A DNA stretch of 64,000 nucleotides from Chryseobacterium cucumeris (GCF_016775705.1 NZ_CP068760.1:2108001-2172000); one strand, 5' to 3'. Counted from the first letter of the stretch, positions 34,857 through 44,782 are shown. Numbers and translations: made by a program. Notes: generated from the sequence alone by a model not told the origin.

Positions 34857-36062
34857 ATGAAAATCCTCCACACTGCCGACTGGCATTTGGGTAAGCGCCT
34901 CGACCGTTTTTCAAGACTTGAAGAACAGGTTTTGGTTATGAATGAAATTGTTAAGATGGCCGATGAGCAAAATGTTGATTTAGTTCTCATTGCCGGTGAT
35001 CTTTTCGATAATTTTAATCCAGGTGTTGAGGCTGCTGAACTTTTTTATAAAACATTAAAACGTTTATCCCTGAACGGAAAACGTCCTGTAATTGCTATTT
35101 CCGGTAATCATGATTCTCCCAGCTTAATCAATGCTCCCGATCCTCTGGCAAGAGAGTGCGGAATTATTTTAATTGGTCATCCCAAAGCGGAAATTGTGCC
35201 TTTCGGTACGGAACATTTTAGTATCATCAACTCGAAAGAAGGTTTTATAGAGCTGAAAATTGATGGGATCAACTTTCCTGTAAGAATTCTTCATACTCCT
35301 TTTGCGAATGAGGTCCGGTTAAAGGAATACTTTGGTGAAAATAAAGAAGAAGAAATTAACAAAGTACTTGCACAGGAATGGAAAAATCTTGCGGATCAGT
35401 TTTGTGATGATTCCGGAGTGAATCTTCTGACAGCTCATTTGTATATGAATAAAAGAGGTGCAGAAATTCTGGAAGAACCCGAAGGAGAAAAACCTATTAA
35501 AATTGGAAATGCAGATCTGATTTTTTCGGACAGTATTCCTGAGCAGATTCAATATACGGCATTAGGTCACCTTCATGGCTTTCAGAATATAGGAACGAAG
35601 GAAAAGCCTGTGATTTATTCATCCTCTCCTCTGTGCTATAGTTTCAGTGAAGCGGGACAGACGAAGTATGTTTCCATTATTGACGCAGAACCTGGAAAAA
35701 CAGTTTCCTACGAGAAGAAACTTTTGAAAAGCGGGAGAGCTTTAGTCCGAAAAACATTTACCGCCATTGATGATGCTGTTCAGTGGCTGGGTGAAAATCC
35801 CAATACATTTATTGAACTTACGCTGGAAAGTGAGACTTTTTTAACGGCAGACGAAAGAAGATTAATCTACCAGTCTCACAACGGAATTGTACACCTTATC
35901 CCTAAAATAAAAAATATGGAATTGGCAGAAAATCAAAACCAGGAGATCAATTTAAGCCAGGATATTGATATTTTATTCAAGGATTATTTTAAATCCAAAA
36001 ACGGCGGGCAGGAAGCCAATGAAGAACTGATGAATTTGTTTAACGAAATTTTAAATGCATAA
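34857..36062 (+). CDS. sbcD: SbcD exonuclease subunit
   Basis: 401 residues. It has the five phosphoesterase motifs of Mre11/SbcD: HTADWHLGKRLD, VLIAGDLFDNF, ISGNHDSPS, LLTAHLYMN and YTALGHLHGF. With SbcC it makes the nuclease that cuts DNA hairpins and double-strand ends, which is relevant in a genome with many palindromes. It is three bases upstream of sbcC; a TATCTTTA box lies about 90 bases upstream (34766). Confidence 0.94.
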   Translation: MKILHTADWHLGKRLDRFSRLEEQVLVMNEIVKMADEQNVDLVLIAGDLFDNFNPGVEAAELFYKTLKRLSLNGKRPVIAISGNHDSPSLINAPDPLARECGIILIGHPKAEIVPFGTEHFSIINSKEGFIELKIDGINFPVRILHTPFANEVRLKEYFGENKEEEINKVLAQEWKNLADQFCDDSGVNLLTAHLYMNKRGAEILEEPEGEKPIKIGNADLIFSDSIPEQIQYTALGHLHGFQNIGTKEKPVIYSSSPLCYSFSEAGQTKYVSIIDAEPGKTVSYEKKLLKSGRALVRKTFTAIDDAVQWLGENPNTFIELTLESETFLTADERRLIYQSHNGIVHLIPKIKNMELAENQNQEINLSQDIDILFKDYFKSKNGGQEANEELMNLFNEILNA

Positions 36063-36065
36063 GCC

Positions 36066-39000
36066 ATGATCCCTGTTCAATTAACTATCGAAGGACTTTA
36101 CTCGTACCGGGAACGCCAGACCATTGATTTCAGAAATCTCACTGAGGCGGGTCTGTTTGGGATTTTCGGAGCTGTGGGTTCCGGAAAATCATCAGTTCTT
36201 GAGGCCATTTCGTTTGCTTTATACAGTGAAACGGAACGTCTGAATATGCGCGATAAAAGGGCTTATAACATGATGAATTTAAAATCAAACAGTTCTTATA
36301 TTGAATTTGATTTTATCAATTATGAGAATAAACTTTTCCGTGCTTCCCGTGATTTTAAGCGAAATTCAAAGAAATTTGAAGAAGTAAAGCCTAACGCGGT
36401 TACATTTTATGAAAACATCAATGGCAAATGGATTCCTTTGGATCACTCGAATGCAGAACCTATTATTGGATTAAGCTATTCCAACTTCAAAAGAACCATC
36501 ATTATTCCGCAGGGACAGTTCAAAGAATTCCTTGAATTGGGCGCTGCAGAAAGAACGAACATGATGAAGGAAATTTTTAACCTTCAGAAATTTGACCTCC
36601 AGAACAATGTTTCTGTACTCAATGTAAAAAACAGATCTGAACTGGATCAGCTGGAAGGACAGTTAAAAGGTTTCGAAGAAATCAATGAAGAGAAGATCCG
36701 GATTCAAAAAGAGCAGCTTGCAGAGGAACAAAAAAAGCTCTCCGAATCCAATGAAAAACTGGAAAAGGTTTCCCAGACCTATCAACAGCTAAAAAACCTG
36801 AAAAGTGACTTTGACAGTTTACAGCAAAACAAAGAAAAATTCAGTAAACTCTCAGAAGAAAAGCCTCAGATGGATGCTCTGGAAATGCAGGCAGAATTAT
36901 ACGACAGGATTTTCAGAATTTTCAACCCTTTGATTATTGAGAAAAATAAACTCTCAAAAGAAATTGCTTCAAAACGAAACGAAAAGGAGCAGCAAATCAA
37001 AGACTGGCAGGAAACTGAAAGGGCTTTTAATACTGTAAAAGAGCAGCTCATGACTCTTGAACCACAGTTTAAGGCATTAGAGCAATCCAGAATTCAGGAA
37101 AATGATCTGAACCTTATTATTCAGATCCTGAAATTTTCTGAAGAAATCAAGATCCTGAACGAAAGAACCCGGAAAGGTTCTGAAAAAGTAAAAGAAGTAA
37201 ATCTTCATAAAGAGAAAATTCAAAAGACTATTGATGAGCTTTCCGCACAGATTAAAACCTTAAAAGAACAAAAACTGGATTCTGCCCTGCTTTCTGAAGT
37301 GGGCAACTGGTTTATTCAGCAAAAGAATTTAAAAAAATCGCTTCAGGAACAAGCTGAAAAGATCGGGAAACATCAAAAGCAGATCGGAGAAATTACAGAA
37401 GAATTAAAGCCTTTTGCTTATACCGAAAATTATAAAGAAGATTTCAGAATCAGAAAAGAAACCTTAGAGGCTCAAAAAAAGGAACTTTCCCAGAAACTGG
37501 ATCATCTCAAAATACAAAAAGAACTTTCCCGTTTTGCCAGTGAACTTCATGACGGAGAAAACTGCCCGCTCTGTGGTTCTAAAGAACATCCGCATATTGT
37601 GGAATTTCATGATGTAAATACTGAACTGCAGGAAATTCAGGAGAAAATAGCATCGCTTGAACAGGAAGCAACAGGACTTCAAAAGCAGGAGGCTGAAATT
37701 GACAAGATTCTGGACCGTAAAAAGATCTTTGAGGAACAGCTTTTTTCGGAACAAAAAATACTGCTGCAGATTCAGAAGGATATTGAAAATCATCTGCTGA
37801 ATTTCACCTGGAAACAATTTGCTTCCAACCAGGAAGAGGAATTTGAGAAAAAACGCTCAGACTCGTTTACGCTGGAGAAAAAGATTGAAGAAACGGAACG
37901 GAATATCGCTTTAGCAAGGGAAAATTTTGACAGAGAATCCAAAACACTGGAAAAATATAAGAGTGCTCTTGAAGCTTTCCGTCTGGAAGAAGTTTCGAAG
38001 CAGGAGCAAATTAATATCAGCCGTTCCGGTCTTAAAATTCTCGAATGGGATCTGTATGCTCAAAAGGAAATAAAAGAAATTGAAGAATCATATCAAAAGC
38101 TTGCTTATTCTAATAAAGAGATTGAAGAGAATTACCTGAAAACTGTAGAACAGGAAAAAATTCTTTCTCCGAAACTGGCAGAGCAAAAGGCTATTGTGAG
38201 CCAATCTGAAAAGCAGATTACAGAGCTGGAGAAGGAAATTTCAGGGAATGAAGAAGCAGTTGTCAAAGCATTGGCTGATCAAAATTTCACAGAATTTAAA
38301 GAAGTTGAGAATATTTTACTTCAGGAAATTAATGTTGAGCTGGTGAGGACTAAAGTTCAGCTTTTCAAAGTTGAATTTGAAGCTTTAAAGAAATTCATCG
38401 GAGAGCTGGAGTTAAAACTGAAAGGCCTTTCGTTCAATAACGAACAGTTTTCTATCGCTGAACAGCAGTTCACCGAAGCACAAACCGAACAAAAGCAGAT
38501 TAGTGATTCTGTAGTCACAAAAACTGCTGAAATAGATCGTCTGGAAAAGGAATTTGTAAAAAAAGAGGAACTTCTGAAAGAACTTGCACAACTTCAAAAA
38601 CGCTCAGAAAATTTAAAAATCATGATGAATCTTTTTAAAGGTGCGGGTTTTGTACAATATGTTTCATCTATTTATCTGAGACAGCTTTGTGATCATGCTA
38701 ATGTGCGTTTTCACCGGATGACCAGAAATCAGCTGAGCCTCCAGCTGAATGAGAATAACGATTTTGAAATTATTGATTACCTCAACGAAGGAAAAAGCAG
38801 AAGTGTCAAAACACTTTCCGGAGGCCAGGCATTTCAGGTATCTTTAAGTCTGGCTCTGGCTCTTGCAGAAAGTGTTCAGGCCAATGCGCAGGCCGATAAA
38901 AATTTCTTCTTTATTGATGAAGGTTTTGGAACTCAGGATACGGAATCTGTGAATATCGTTTTTGAAACGCTCACCAACCTGATGAAAGAAAACAGGATTG

Positions 39001-39101
39001 TAGGAATTATTTCGCACGTGGAAGAACTGAAAGAGAAAATTCCTACAGCACTCAATATTATTAAAGACGAAGAAAGAGGAAGTCTGATTGAGATTGTTTA
39101 A
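36066..39101 (+). CDS. sbcC: SbcC ATPase subunit
   Basis: 1011 residues. Walker A GAVGSGKSSVLEAI (about 38-51), long coiled coils on both sides of the zinc hook CPLC (Cys500, Cys503), the signature LSGGQAFQVSLSLAL and Walker B FFFIDEGFG (about 950). It is the Rad50-like partner of SbcD, bringing DNA ends together. Overall length and layout are normal. Ends at the bidirectional hairpin 39121. Confidence 0.94.
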   Translation: MIPVQLTIEGLYSYRERQTIDFRNLTEAGLFGIFGAVGSGKSSVLEAISFALYSETERLNMRDKRAYNMMNLKSNSSYIEFDFINYENKLFRASRDFKRNSKKFEEVKPNAVTFYENINGKWIPLDHSNAEPIIGLSYSNFKRTIIIPQGQFKEFLELGAAERTNMMKEIFNLQKFDLQNNVSVLNVKNRSELDQLEGQLKGFEEINEEKIRIQKEQLAEEQKKLSESNEKLEKVSQTYQQLKNLKSDFDSLQQNKEKFSKLSEEKPQMDALEMQAELYDRIFRIFNPLIIEKNKLSKEIASKRNEKEQQIKDWQETERAFNTVKEQLMTLEPQFKALEQSRIQENDLNLIIQILKFSEEIKILNERTRKGSEKVKEVNLHKEKIQKTIDELSAQIKTLKEQKLDSALLSEVGNWFIQQKNLKKSLQEQAEKIGKHQKQIGEITEELKPFAYTENYKEDFRIRKETLEAQKKELSQKLDHLKIQKELSRFASELHDGENCPLCGSKEHPHIVEFHDVNTELQEIQEKIASLEQEATGLQKQEAEIDKILDRKKIFEEQLFSEQKILLQIQKDIENHLLNFTWKQFASNQEEEFEKKRSDSFTLEKKIEETERNIALARENFDRESKTLEKYKSALEAFRLEEVSKQEQINISRSGLKILEWDLYAQKEIKEIEESYQKLAYSNKEIEENYLKTVEQEKILSPKLAEQKAIVSQSEKQITELEKEISGNEEAVVKALADQNFTEFKEVENILLQEINVELVRTKVQLFKVEFEALKKFIGELELKLKGLSFNNEQFSIAEQQFTEAQTEQKQISDSVVTKTAEIDRLEKEFVKKEELLKELAQLQKRSENLKIMMNLFKGAGFVQYVSSIYLRQLCDHANVRFHRMTRNQLSLQLNENNDFEIIDYLNEGKSRSVKTLSGGQAFQVSLSLALALAESVQANAQADKNFFFIDEGFGTQDTESVNIVFETLTNLMKENRIVGIISHVEELKEKIPTALNIIKDEERGSLIEIV

Positions 39102-39120
39102 TACTATATTTAAAACAACA

Positions 39121-39155
39121 AAAGCCACAAAAGAAACAGATCTTTCGTGGCTTTC
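39121..39155. terminator. Bidirectional terminator between sbcC and the monooxygenase
   Basis: AAAGCCAC-A-AAAG pairs with CTTT-C-GTGGCTTT, one internal mismatch. Confidence 0.75.
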
Positions 39156-39175
39156 ACACCTCACAAACTTTCCTG

Positions 39176-40201
39176 TTACAGTCCTTTTATAACAGGCTTC
39201 ACTTCATTTCCAAACAATTCTATCGATTTCATCATCACATCATGAGCAGGATCTCCTACATCCATGTGGCCGATAAATCTTGTAATTCCGAAAATTTCTT
39301 TCATATAAGCAATCTTGTCTGCTACTTCCGCCGGACTTCCGATAAATAATGCACCATCTTTACTTCTTCCACCTTCATATTGTGCTTTTGTATAAGGAGC
39401 CCAACCTCTTGAAACTCCAATTCTGTCCATCTGTGATTTATAATTATGGAAATATCCATCCACTACTTTCTGATCATCACTCACAAAAGTATGGGAGTGA
39501 ATTGCGATCTGCATTTTTGAAACATCATGTCCCGCTTTTTGGTATTCCTGCTTATAAAACTCGATCAGATTTCTAAACTGGATTGGCATTCCTCCAATAA
39601 TAGCTACCACTAATGGCATTCCCAATTGTGCTGCACTCAAAACAGACTGCGGCGTTCCCCCAACGGCTCTCCAGATGGAAATTTTTCCGTCATTTTTTGC
39701 TCTTGGGTATACCGTCTGATTCTGCATCGGTGCACGAAGTTTTCCTGACCAGCTTACATTTTCTTCAGAATTGATTTTCAGTAATAATTCCAGTTTTTCA
39801 TCAAATAGCTGTTCATAATCATTCAGTGAATAGCCATACAAAGGAAATGATTCGATGAAACTTCCACGTCCGACAAAGATCTCTGCTCTTCCGTCTGAAA
39901 TTAAATCCAGCGTTGAAAAATCCTCATACACTTTTACCGGCTCCGAAGAACTCAAAACAGTAACTCCACTGGCCAGTTTTATATTTTTTGTAATGCTTGC
40001 TGCTGCTGCCAAAACAATCTCCGGAGAGGAAACAGCATAATCCGGACGGTGATGTTCTCCCATAGCAAAAACATCAATTCCTACCTCATCCATCAATTTT
40101 ACCTGATCCAGTATTTCACGGATCTTAATTCCTGCATCTCTATATTTCCCGGTTGACTGGTCAAAAGCCAGATCACCGAACATTCCTATTCCTAATTCCA
40201 T
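39176..40201 (-). CDS. LLM-class flavin-dependent oxidoreductase
   Basis: 341 residues. The bacterial-luciferase-like TIM barrel is recognisable: GIGMFGDLAFD at the start, VFAMGEHHRPDYAVSSPEIV, ASGVTVLSSSEPVKVYEDFS, GRAEIFVGRG. Members are FMN- or F420-dependent monooxygenases; the substrate is not predictable here. Monocistronic, followed by a nested palindromic element upstream and a terminator downstream. Confidence 0.88.
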   Translation of the reverse strand: MELGIGMFGDLAFDQSTGKYRDAGIKIREILDQVKLMDEVGIDVFAMGEHHRPDYAVSSPEIVLAAAASITKNIKLASGVTVLSSSEPVKVYEDFSTLDLISDGRAEIFVGRGSFIESFPLYGYSLNDYEQLFDEKLELLLKINSEENVSWSGKLRAPMQNQTVYPRAKNDGKISIWRAVGGTPQSVLSAAQLGMPLVVAIIGGMPIQFRNLIEFYKQEYQKAGHDVSKMQIAIHSHTFVSDDQKVVDGYFHNYKSQMDRIGVSRGWAPYTKAQYEGGRSKDGALFIGSPAEVADKIAYMKEIFGITRFIGHMDVGDPAHDVMMKSIELFGNEVKPVIKGL

Positions 40202-40300
40202 ATTGTTGATTTTAGTGATACAAAGTTACCACTATGGAAAATCAAAAACATTGATGTTTGTTAAGATCGGAAGGGCTGTTGAATACTGATGATTCTTTTG

Positions 40301-40564
40301 TTGGAAAACGCAAAGGCGCAAGGAATTTTTATTTTTATGATTTTTTAAGGCGCAAGAAAATCAAAGATTTTCAGCAAAGGCAGAATGATATTTAGATTAA
40401 ATTTTATCCCAAATCAAGCAGATTACGCAGATTTCCATTGCATCTGCTTAATCTGCAAAATCAGCGTGAAATAAAATTACAAATCATAAAATTTTATCGC
40501 AGATAAAATCCTTGCGTCTTACAACATAACCTATTTAATAATCTTGCGCCCTTGCGTTTTCCAA
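40301..40564. repeat. 264-bp nested palindromic element
   Basis: The 22-base ends (40301-40322 and 40543-40564) pair with one mismatch (core GGAAAACGCAAAGGCGCAAG). Inside, another arm pair GCAGATTACGCAGAT / ATCTGCTTAATCTGC (one mismatch) lies around 40419-40455, and AAATTTTAT stretches face each other. There is no open frame of note. The form is that of a MITE or a large REP-type hairpin. Confidence 0.8.
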
Positions 40565-40595
40565 AAAACATAATACTTGTGTAGCAAAAACAAAA

Positions 40596-40618
40596 AATCC
40601 AGCCTTTCCGACTGGATT
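40596..40618 (-). terminator. Terminator of the DPP-IV gene
   Basis: AATCCAG / CTGGATT stem right after the stop, with a T-run on the minus strand. Confidence 0.7.
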
Positions 40619-40624
40619 GTATTA

Positions 40625-42763
40625 TTATTTCTTCAGATACAAATCAAAATAATCTGTAATTTTCTGCATCAGGTGAACTCTGTCTTTCCCGATCACATTA
40701 TGCGGATGTCCCGGATAAGTAAAGTAATCCAGCTGAACTCCGTTATCAACAGCAGATTTGATGAATTTAATAGAATGCTGCCATACGACTACATCATCCT
40801 GTGCACCGTGAATCATCAGTAATTTTCCTTTCAGGTTCTGAACTTTATCCAATAGATTTGCAGCCGCATAACCTTGTGGATTTTCCTGCGGAGTATCCAT
40901 ATATCTTTCTCCGTACATGATCTCGTACATGCTCCAGTCGATTACAGGTCCTCCTGCTACACCCACTTTGAATACATCCGGCTTACGAAGCATAAAACTT
41001 GTTGTCATAAATCCTCCGAAGCTCCATCCATGAATTCCCATTTTATCTCCGTCTACATAAGGAAGAGATTTTAAGTACTCTACACCTTTCATCTGGTCGT
41101 TCATTTCTGTAGTTCCCAGGTTTCTGAATACAGCCTGCTCAAACTTCATTCCACGGTTAGAAGAACCTCTTCCGTCCATTGTAAAAATAATGTATCCGTT
41201 CTGAGCCATATATTCATACCAAAGGTTTCCTGAGGCCGGAAAGCTGTTCGTGATCAGCTGTAAGTGTGGTCCGTTGTACAGATAAACAATAGTCGGATAT
41301 TTTTTGTTCGGATCAAAATTGGTTGGAAGAATAATTTTTCCATACAAAGGAGTTCCGTCATCAGCCTTTAACACTACGTTTTTAATTTCCGGTCTCTGAT
41401 AATTTTTTAATGGATTTTCAGAAGTAAGGATATTCGTAGTTTTTAAATTAGCTGTATTGATAATGTTGGCAACTCTCGGTGAATTCGCATTGCTGTAAGC
41501 ATCATACAGATAATTCCCATCGCCGCTCAAAGTTCCGATGTGCATTCCTTCTGCATTATCAAGCTTTTGCATTTTGAAGTTGGTCCAGTTGATTCTGTAT
41601 AAATGTCTTTCCAAAGGAGTCTCTTTTGTTGAGGTGAAGTAGATCTCCTTTTTCTTTTCATTGAATCCTAAAATATCAGTTACCAGCCAATCTCCTTTTG
41701 TAATCTGAGCTACCAGTCCTTTTTCAAGACTATAATGGAACAAATGATTATATCCTGTTCTCTGGCTCTGCCAGATAAAGTCCGTATTAGAATTCGGGAA
41801 GAAAGTAAGCGGGTGCTGCGGCTCTACATATTTGCTGTCTGTTTCTTCAAATAATGTTTTTACCAATTCTCCTGTTACAGCATCATACTGATTCATTTTC
41901 ATATGATTCTGGCCTCTGTTCAGAACCCCTACAAAGATATATTTTGAATCCGGGCTCCATGTAACCGCTGTCAGATATTGGTCTTTTTCTCCCTCCACCT
42001 TTAAGAAAGTGGTAGATTGGGTTTTAAGATTGAAAACGCCTAATGTCACCTGATGAGAAGTCTGACCAGCCATCGGGTATTTGATATTGTTGTTTACAGC
42101 AGGTGTTACAGACCAATCGATGATCGGGTAATCTGCTACCATGCTCTGATCCATTTTATAGAAAGCTACACTCTCAGAATTCGGGGCAGGAAAAATTCCG
42201 GTATCAATTCCGAATTCATTTCTATGAACTGCCTGACCACTGATTATATTTTCGTTGGCTTCGTTAGTTACAGCAATCGTTTTTCCGCTCTTGTTTACAA
42301 ACAAATTATTCTTTACTGTGAAGGCAAAAGTCTGGTTATCACCAAACATTTTTAGGTTGGCGGCATCCTGATCAATGACAGCTGTACTTTTTATTTTCCA
42401 GTCATTTCCTGATTTTTCAATCCATGACATTTTACCTTCTGTAGTAAAGTATCCTTTAGAATTCCCTGTAAATTTGATTGCGGGAACAGTTTTAAGCTTA
42501 TCAGCAGAAAGGTTTCTGTTCAGCTGACTCAAGGAGATCAGGGTATCCTGTTTGTTGGTCTTCAAATCTGTGATCAGATAACCGCCTTTCACCGCCTGGA
42601 TATAAGATTTTCCGTCTGCAGCCCATGAAAACTGAGAGATATTTTTCACAGCAAGGTTGGTTCTCATCCCATTTACAGCCTCCGCCATGGTAAACTTCTG
42701 GGTTTGGGCAAATGCTGAACTGCCTACAACCAGCATCAATAAAGAAAATTTATGTAATTTCAT
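40625..42763 (-). CDS. S9 family dipeptidyl-peptidase IV-like protein
   Basis: 712 residues with signal peptide (MKLHKFSLLMLVVGSSAFAQ). The N-terminal ~420 residues form the beta-propeller domain (DPPIV_N), the rest the alpha/beta hydrolase. The catalytic Ser is in GWSFGGF (about residue 580), the Asp in GAQDDVV and the His in GHPHNV. It takes X-Pro (or X-Ala) dipeptides from peptides in the periplasm. It is ended by its own terminator; no operon. Confidence 0.92.
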   Translation of the reverse strand: MKLHKFSLLMLVVGSSAFAQTQKFTMAEAVNGMRTNLAVKNISQFSWAADGKSYIQAVKGGYLITDLKTNKQDTLISLSQLNRNLSADKLKTVPAIKFTGNSKGYFTTEGKMSWIEKSGNDWKIKSTAVIDQDAANLKMFGDNQTFAFTVKNNLFVNKSGKTIAVTNEANENIISGQAVHRNEFGIDTGIFPAPNSESVAFYKMDQSMVADYPIIDWSVTPAVNNNIKYPMAGQTSHQVTLGVFNLKTQSTTFLKVEGEKDQYLTAVTWSPDSKYIFVGVLNRGQNHMKMNQYDAVTGELVKTLFEETDSKYVEPQHPLTFFPNSNTDFIWQSQRTGYNHLFHYSLEKGLVAQITKGDWLVTDILGFNEKKKEIYFTSTKETPLERHLYRINWTNFKMQKLDNAEGMHIGTLSGDGNYLYDAYSNANSPRVANIINTANLKTTNILTSENPLKNYQRPEIKNVVLKADDGTPLYGKIILPTNFDPNKKYPTIVYLYNGPHLQLITNSFPASGNLWYEYMAQNGYIIFTMDGRGSSNRGMKFEQAVFRNLGTTEMNDQMKGVEYLKSLPYVDGDKMGIHGWSFGGFMTTSFMLRKPDVFKVGVAGGPVIDWSMYEIMYGERYMDTPQENPQGYAAANLLDKVQNLKGKLLMIHGAQDDVVVWQHSIKFIKSAVDNGVQLDYFTYPGHPHNVIGKDRVHLMQKITDYFDLYLKK

Positions 42764-42922
42764 TGTATAAAATTGAATCCTTCAAAAATAAGAAATAAAA
42801 ATCATTCGTTAAGAAATGTTAAATTAAAACATTGATAAAATGGAATTCATGTATTCAAAGGAATTATTCCTTAACTTAATAGTAGAATTTTTAACGGGAT
42901 TAGGATAGGTGAATTGTGAATA

Positions 42923-43197
42923 GTCAATCCGCTGCGCTGTCAATTGGATGTTGAAATAAATTCACCATTCACTTGCGAAGCGAAATTCACCATTGATTAT
43001 TAAATGAGTCAATCATGAACTGTCAATCCGCTGCGCTTGTCAATTTGGATGTTGGAATAAATTCACCATTCCTTGCGAAGCAAAATTCATCATTGATTAT
43101 TAAATGAGTCAATCGTGAACTGTCAATCCGCTTCGCTTGTCAATTGGATGTTGAAATAAATTCACCATTCACTTCCGGAGCAAAATTGACGATTGAC
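42923..43197. repeat. Three tandem ~100-bp palindromic units
   Basis: Starting at GTCAATCCGCTGCGCT (42923) the unit repeats at 43022 and 43122, spacings of 99 and 100 bases, with a shortened last copy. Each unit has two arms, around CCGCT-GCGCTTGTCAATT and TTGCGAAGCGAAATTCACC, that are imperfect inverted repeats of each other. It fills most of the 528-base gap between the DPP-IV gene and yceI. A single diverged copy is at 24472. Confidence 0.85.
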
Positions 43198-43249
43198 AAA
43201 AAAACTCATTTCTTATCCTATATCAATGACTTGTATAGGTACGCTGTCC

Positions 43250-43257
43250 TAAATTTG
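43250..43257 (+). promoter_or_regulatory. -7 promoter box of yceI
   Basis: Exact TAAATTTG, 34 bases before the ATG; a TTG lies 16 bases upstream at 43231, slightly short of the usual spacing. Confidence 0.5.
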
Positions 43258-43291
43258 CATTATTAATAACAAACAAAAAATACGAAATACA

Positions 43292-43804
43292 ATGGCAACA
43301 AAATGGATTTTAGACCCTACGCATAGTGAAATTACTTTCAAAGTAAAACACATGATGATCTCTAACGTAAAAGGAAGCTTCAGAACTTTCACTGCTGAAA
43401 TTGACTCTGAAGATGAGTTTTTTGCAAATGCTAAAACTACTGCTACTATCCAGACGGATTCTGTATTCACCAACAATACAGACAGAGACAATCACTTAAA
43501 GTCGGCGGAGTTCTTCAATGCTGAAGTTCACCCTACGATCACATTTGAATCTCAGGCATTAAACAATACTGTTGTAGGTAATCTTACCATCAATGGAATT
43601 ACAAAACCTATAACACTTGATGTAGATTTCGGAGGAATTAATGTAGACCCATGGGGAAATACAAAAGCAGGTTTCTCTTTTGAAGGAAAAATCAGCAGAA
43701 AAGATTTCGGATTAAACTGGAATGCTGCTCTTGAAGCAGGAGGTGTAATGGTAAGTGATGATGTAAAAGTAGCTGGTGAATTACAGTTTGTAAAGCAAGC
43801 ATAG
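43292..43804 (+). CDS. YceI family protein
   Basis: 170 residues; MATKWILDPTHSEITFKVKHMMISNVKG and TINGITKPITLDVDFGG are clear YceI features, a lipocalin-like barrel that can bind polyisoprenoids such as ubiquinone precursors. No signal peptide is visible, so unlike the E. coli protein this one is cytoplasmic. Preceded by an isolated promoter box after the tandem repeats; followed by a terminator. Confidence 0.9.
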   Translation: MATKWILDPTHSEITFKVKHMMISNVKGSFRTFTAEIDSEDEFFANAKTTATIQTDSVFTNNTDRDNHLKSAEFFNAEVHPTITFESQALNNTVVGNLTINGITKPITLDVDFGGINVDPWGNTKAGFSFEGKISRKDFGLNWNAALEAGGVMVSDDVKVAGELQFVKQA

Positions 43805-43821
43805 TTAATAACATATATTTT

Positions 43822-43860
43822 AAAAGGTTCAGGGATTTTTCTAAAAGCCTTGAACCTTTT
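43822..43860 (+). terminator. Terminator of yceI
   Basis: 13-bp stem AAAAGGTTCAGGG / CCTTGAACCTTTT (one G-T pair) followed by ATTTTTT. Confidence 0.85.
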
Positions 43861-43883
43861 ATTTTTTATAATCTTCAATATTT

Positions 43884-44711
43884 ATGAACCTCAACGATCT
43901 TCAAAACATTAGCGACGGTTTTAAAAGTACACAGAGAATGCCTGTTTTATTTCTTGGACATGGTTCACCAATGAATGCCATTGAAGAGAATCAATTTGTA
44001 CAGGGTTTCCGGAAAGCAGCCTCAGAAATTCCAAAGCCCAATGCAATTCTTTGTATTTCTGCCCACTGGTATACGGACGGAACTTTTGTAACGGCTATGG
44101 ATATGCCGAAAACCATTCATGATTTTTACGGTTTTCCCAAAGCCCTTTTTGATGTGCAGTACCCTGCACCGGGAAATCCCGAACTGGCAAGAGAAACTGC
44201 AGAGTTACTTCTTCCTGTAGATGTGGAAGAAGATCATAGCTGGGGACTTGATCATGGGGCATGGTCTGTGATCAAACATATGTATCCTGATGCAGATATT
44301 CCGGTGATCCAGCTGAGTATTGATTATACAAAACCTCCTCAGTATCATTATGATCTGGCAAAAAGACTGAACAAACTTCGTGAAAAAGGTATCCTGATCA
44401 TCGGAAGTGGAAATATTGTTCATAATCTTCGTCTTATTGACTGGAAAAACATCAATACAGTAGGAGCCGGCTGGGACTGGGCAGTGGAAGCCCGTGAAAA
44501 AACCAACAACTGGCTTCTGGATGGCAATTTTCAGAATATCATAGATTACCAGAAACAGGGTACGTTCTTACAATATGCTGTTCCTACTCCTGATCATTAT
44601 CTCCCTCTATTATATACTTTAGGATTGAAAGATCAGGCTGAAGAGCTTACTTTATTCAATGATGAGCTTATCGGGGGTTCATTGAGTATGACAAGTGTAA
44701 GGATTGGATAG
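43884..44711 (+). CDS. ygiD: YgiD/DODA-type extradiol aromatic ring-opening dioxygenase
   Basis: 275 residues. LFLGHGSPMNAIEE (metal His) and ISAHWYTDGTFVTA at the start, LDHGAWSVIKHMYPDADIPV and IGSGNIVHNLR later are those of the LigB family as in E. coli YgiD (4,5-DOPA extradiol dioxygenase, Fe or Zn dependent). It opens a catechol ring; the physiological substrate is unknown. Own transcript, ending at 44731. Confidence 0.88.
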   Translation: MNLNDLQNISDGFKSTQRMPVLFLGHGSPMNAIEENQFVQGFRKAASEIPKPNAILCISAHWYTDGTFVTAMDMPKTIHDFYGFPKALFDVQYPAPGNPELARETAELLLPVDVEEDHSWGLDHGAWSVIKHMYPDADIPVIQLSIDYTKPPQYHYDLAKRLNKLREKGILIIGSGNIVHNLRLIDWKNINTVGAGWDWAVEAREKTNNWLLDGNFQNIIDYQKQGTFLQYAVPTPDHYLPLLYTLGLKDQAEELTLFNDELIGGSLSMTSVRIG

Positions 44712-44730
44712 CCTTCTCTATATTAAAACA

Positions 44731-44764
44731 AAAAGGAAATACCTCAGCTGAGATATTTCCTTTT
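44731..44764. terminator. Bidirectional terminator
   Basis: AAAAGGAAAT / ATTTCCTTTT with an inner CTC/GAG pairing, followed by a T-run; lies between ygiD and the subtilase gene. Confidence 0.85.
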
Positions 44765-44782
44765 TTTTATAGGGTTATTATT

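Noticed and set aside
42923..43197. Tandem repeats considered as a CRISPR array
   Set aside because: The units of ~100 bases are repeated throughout without variable spacers, and there are no cas genes.
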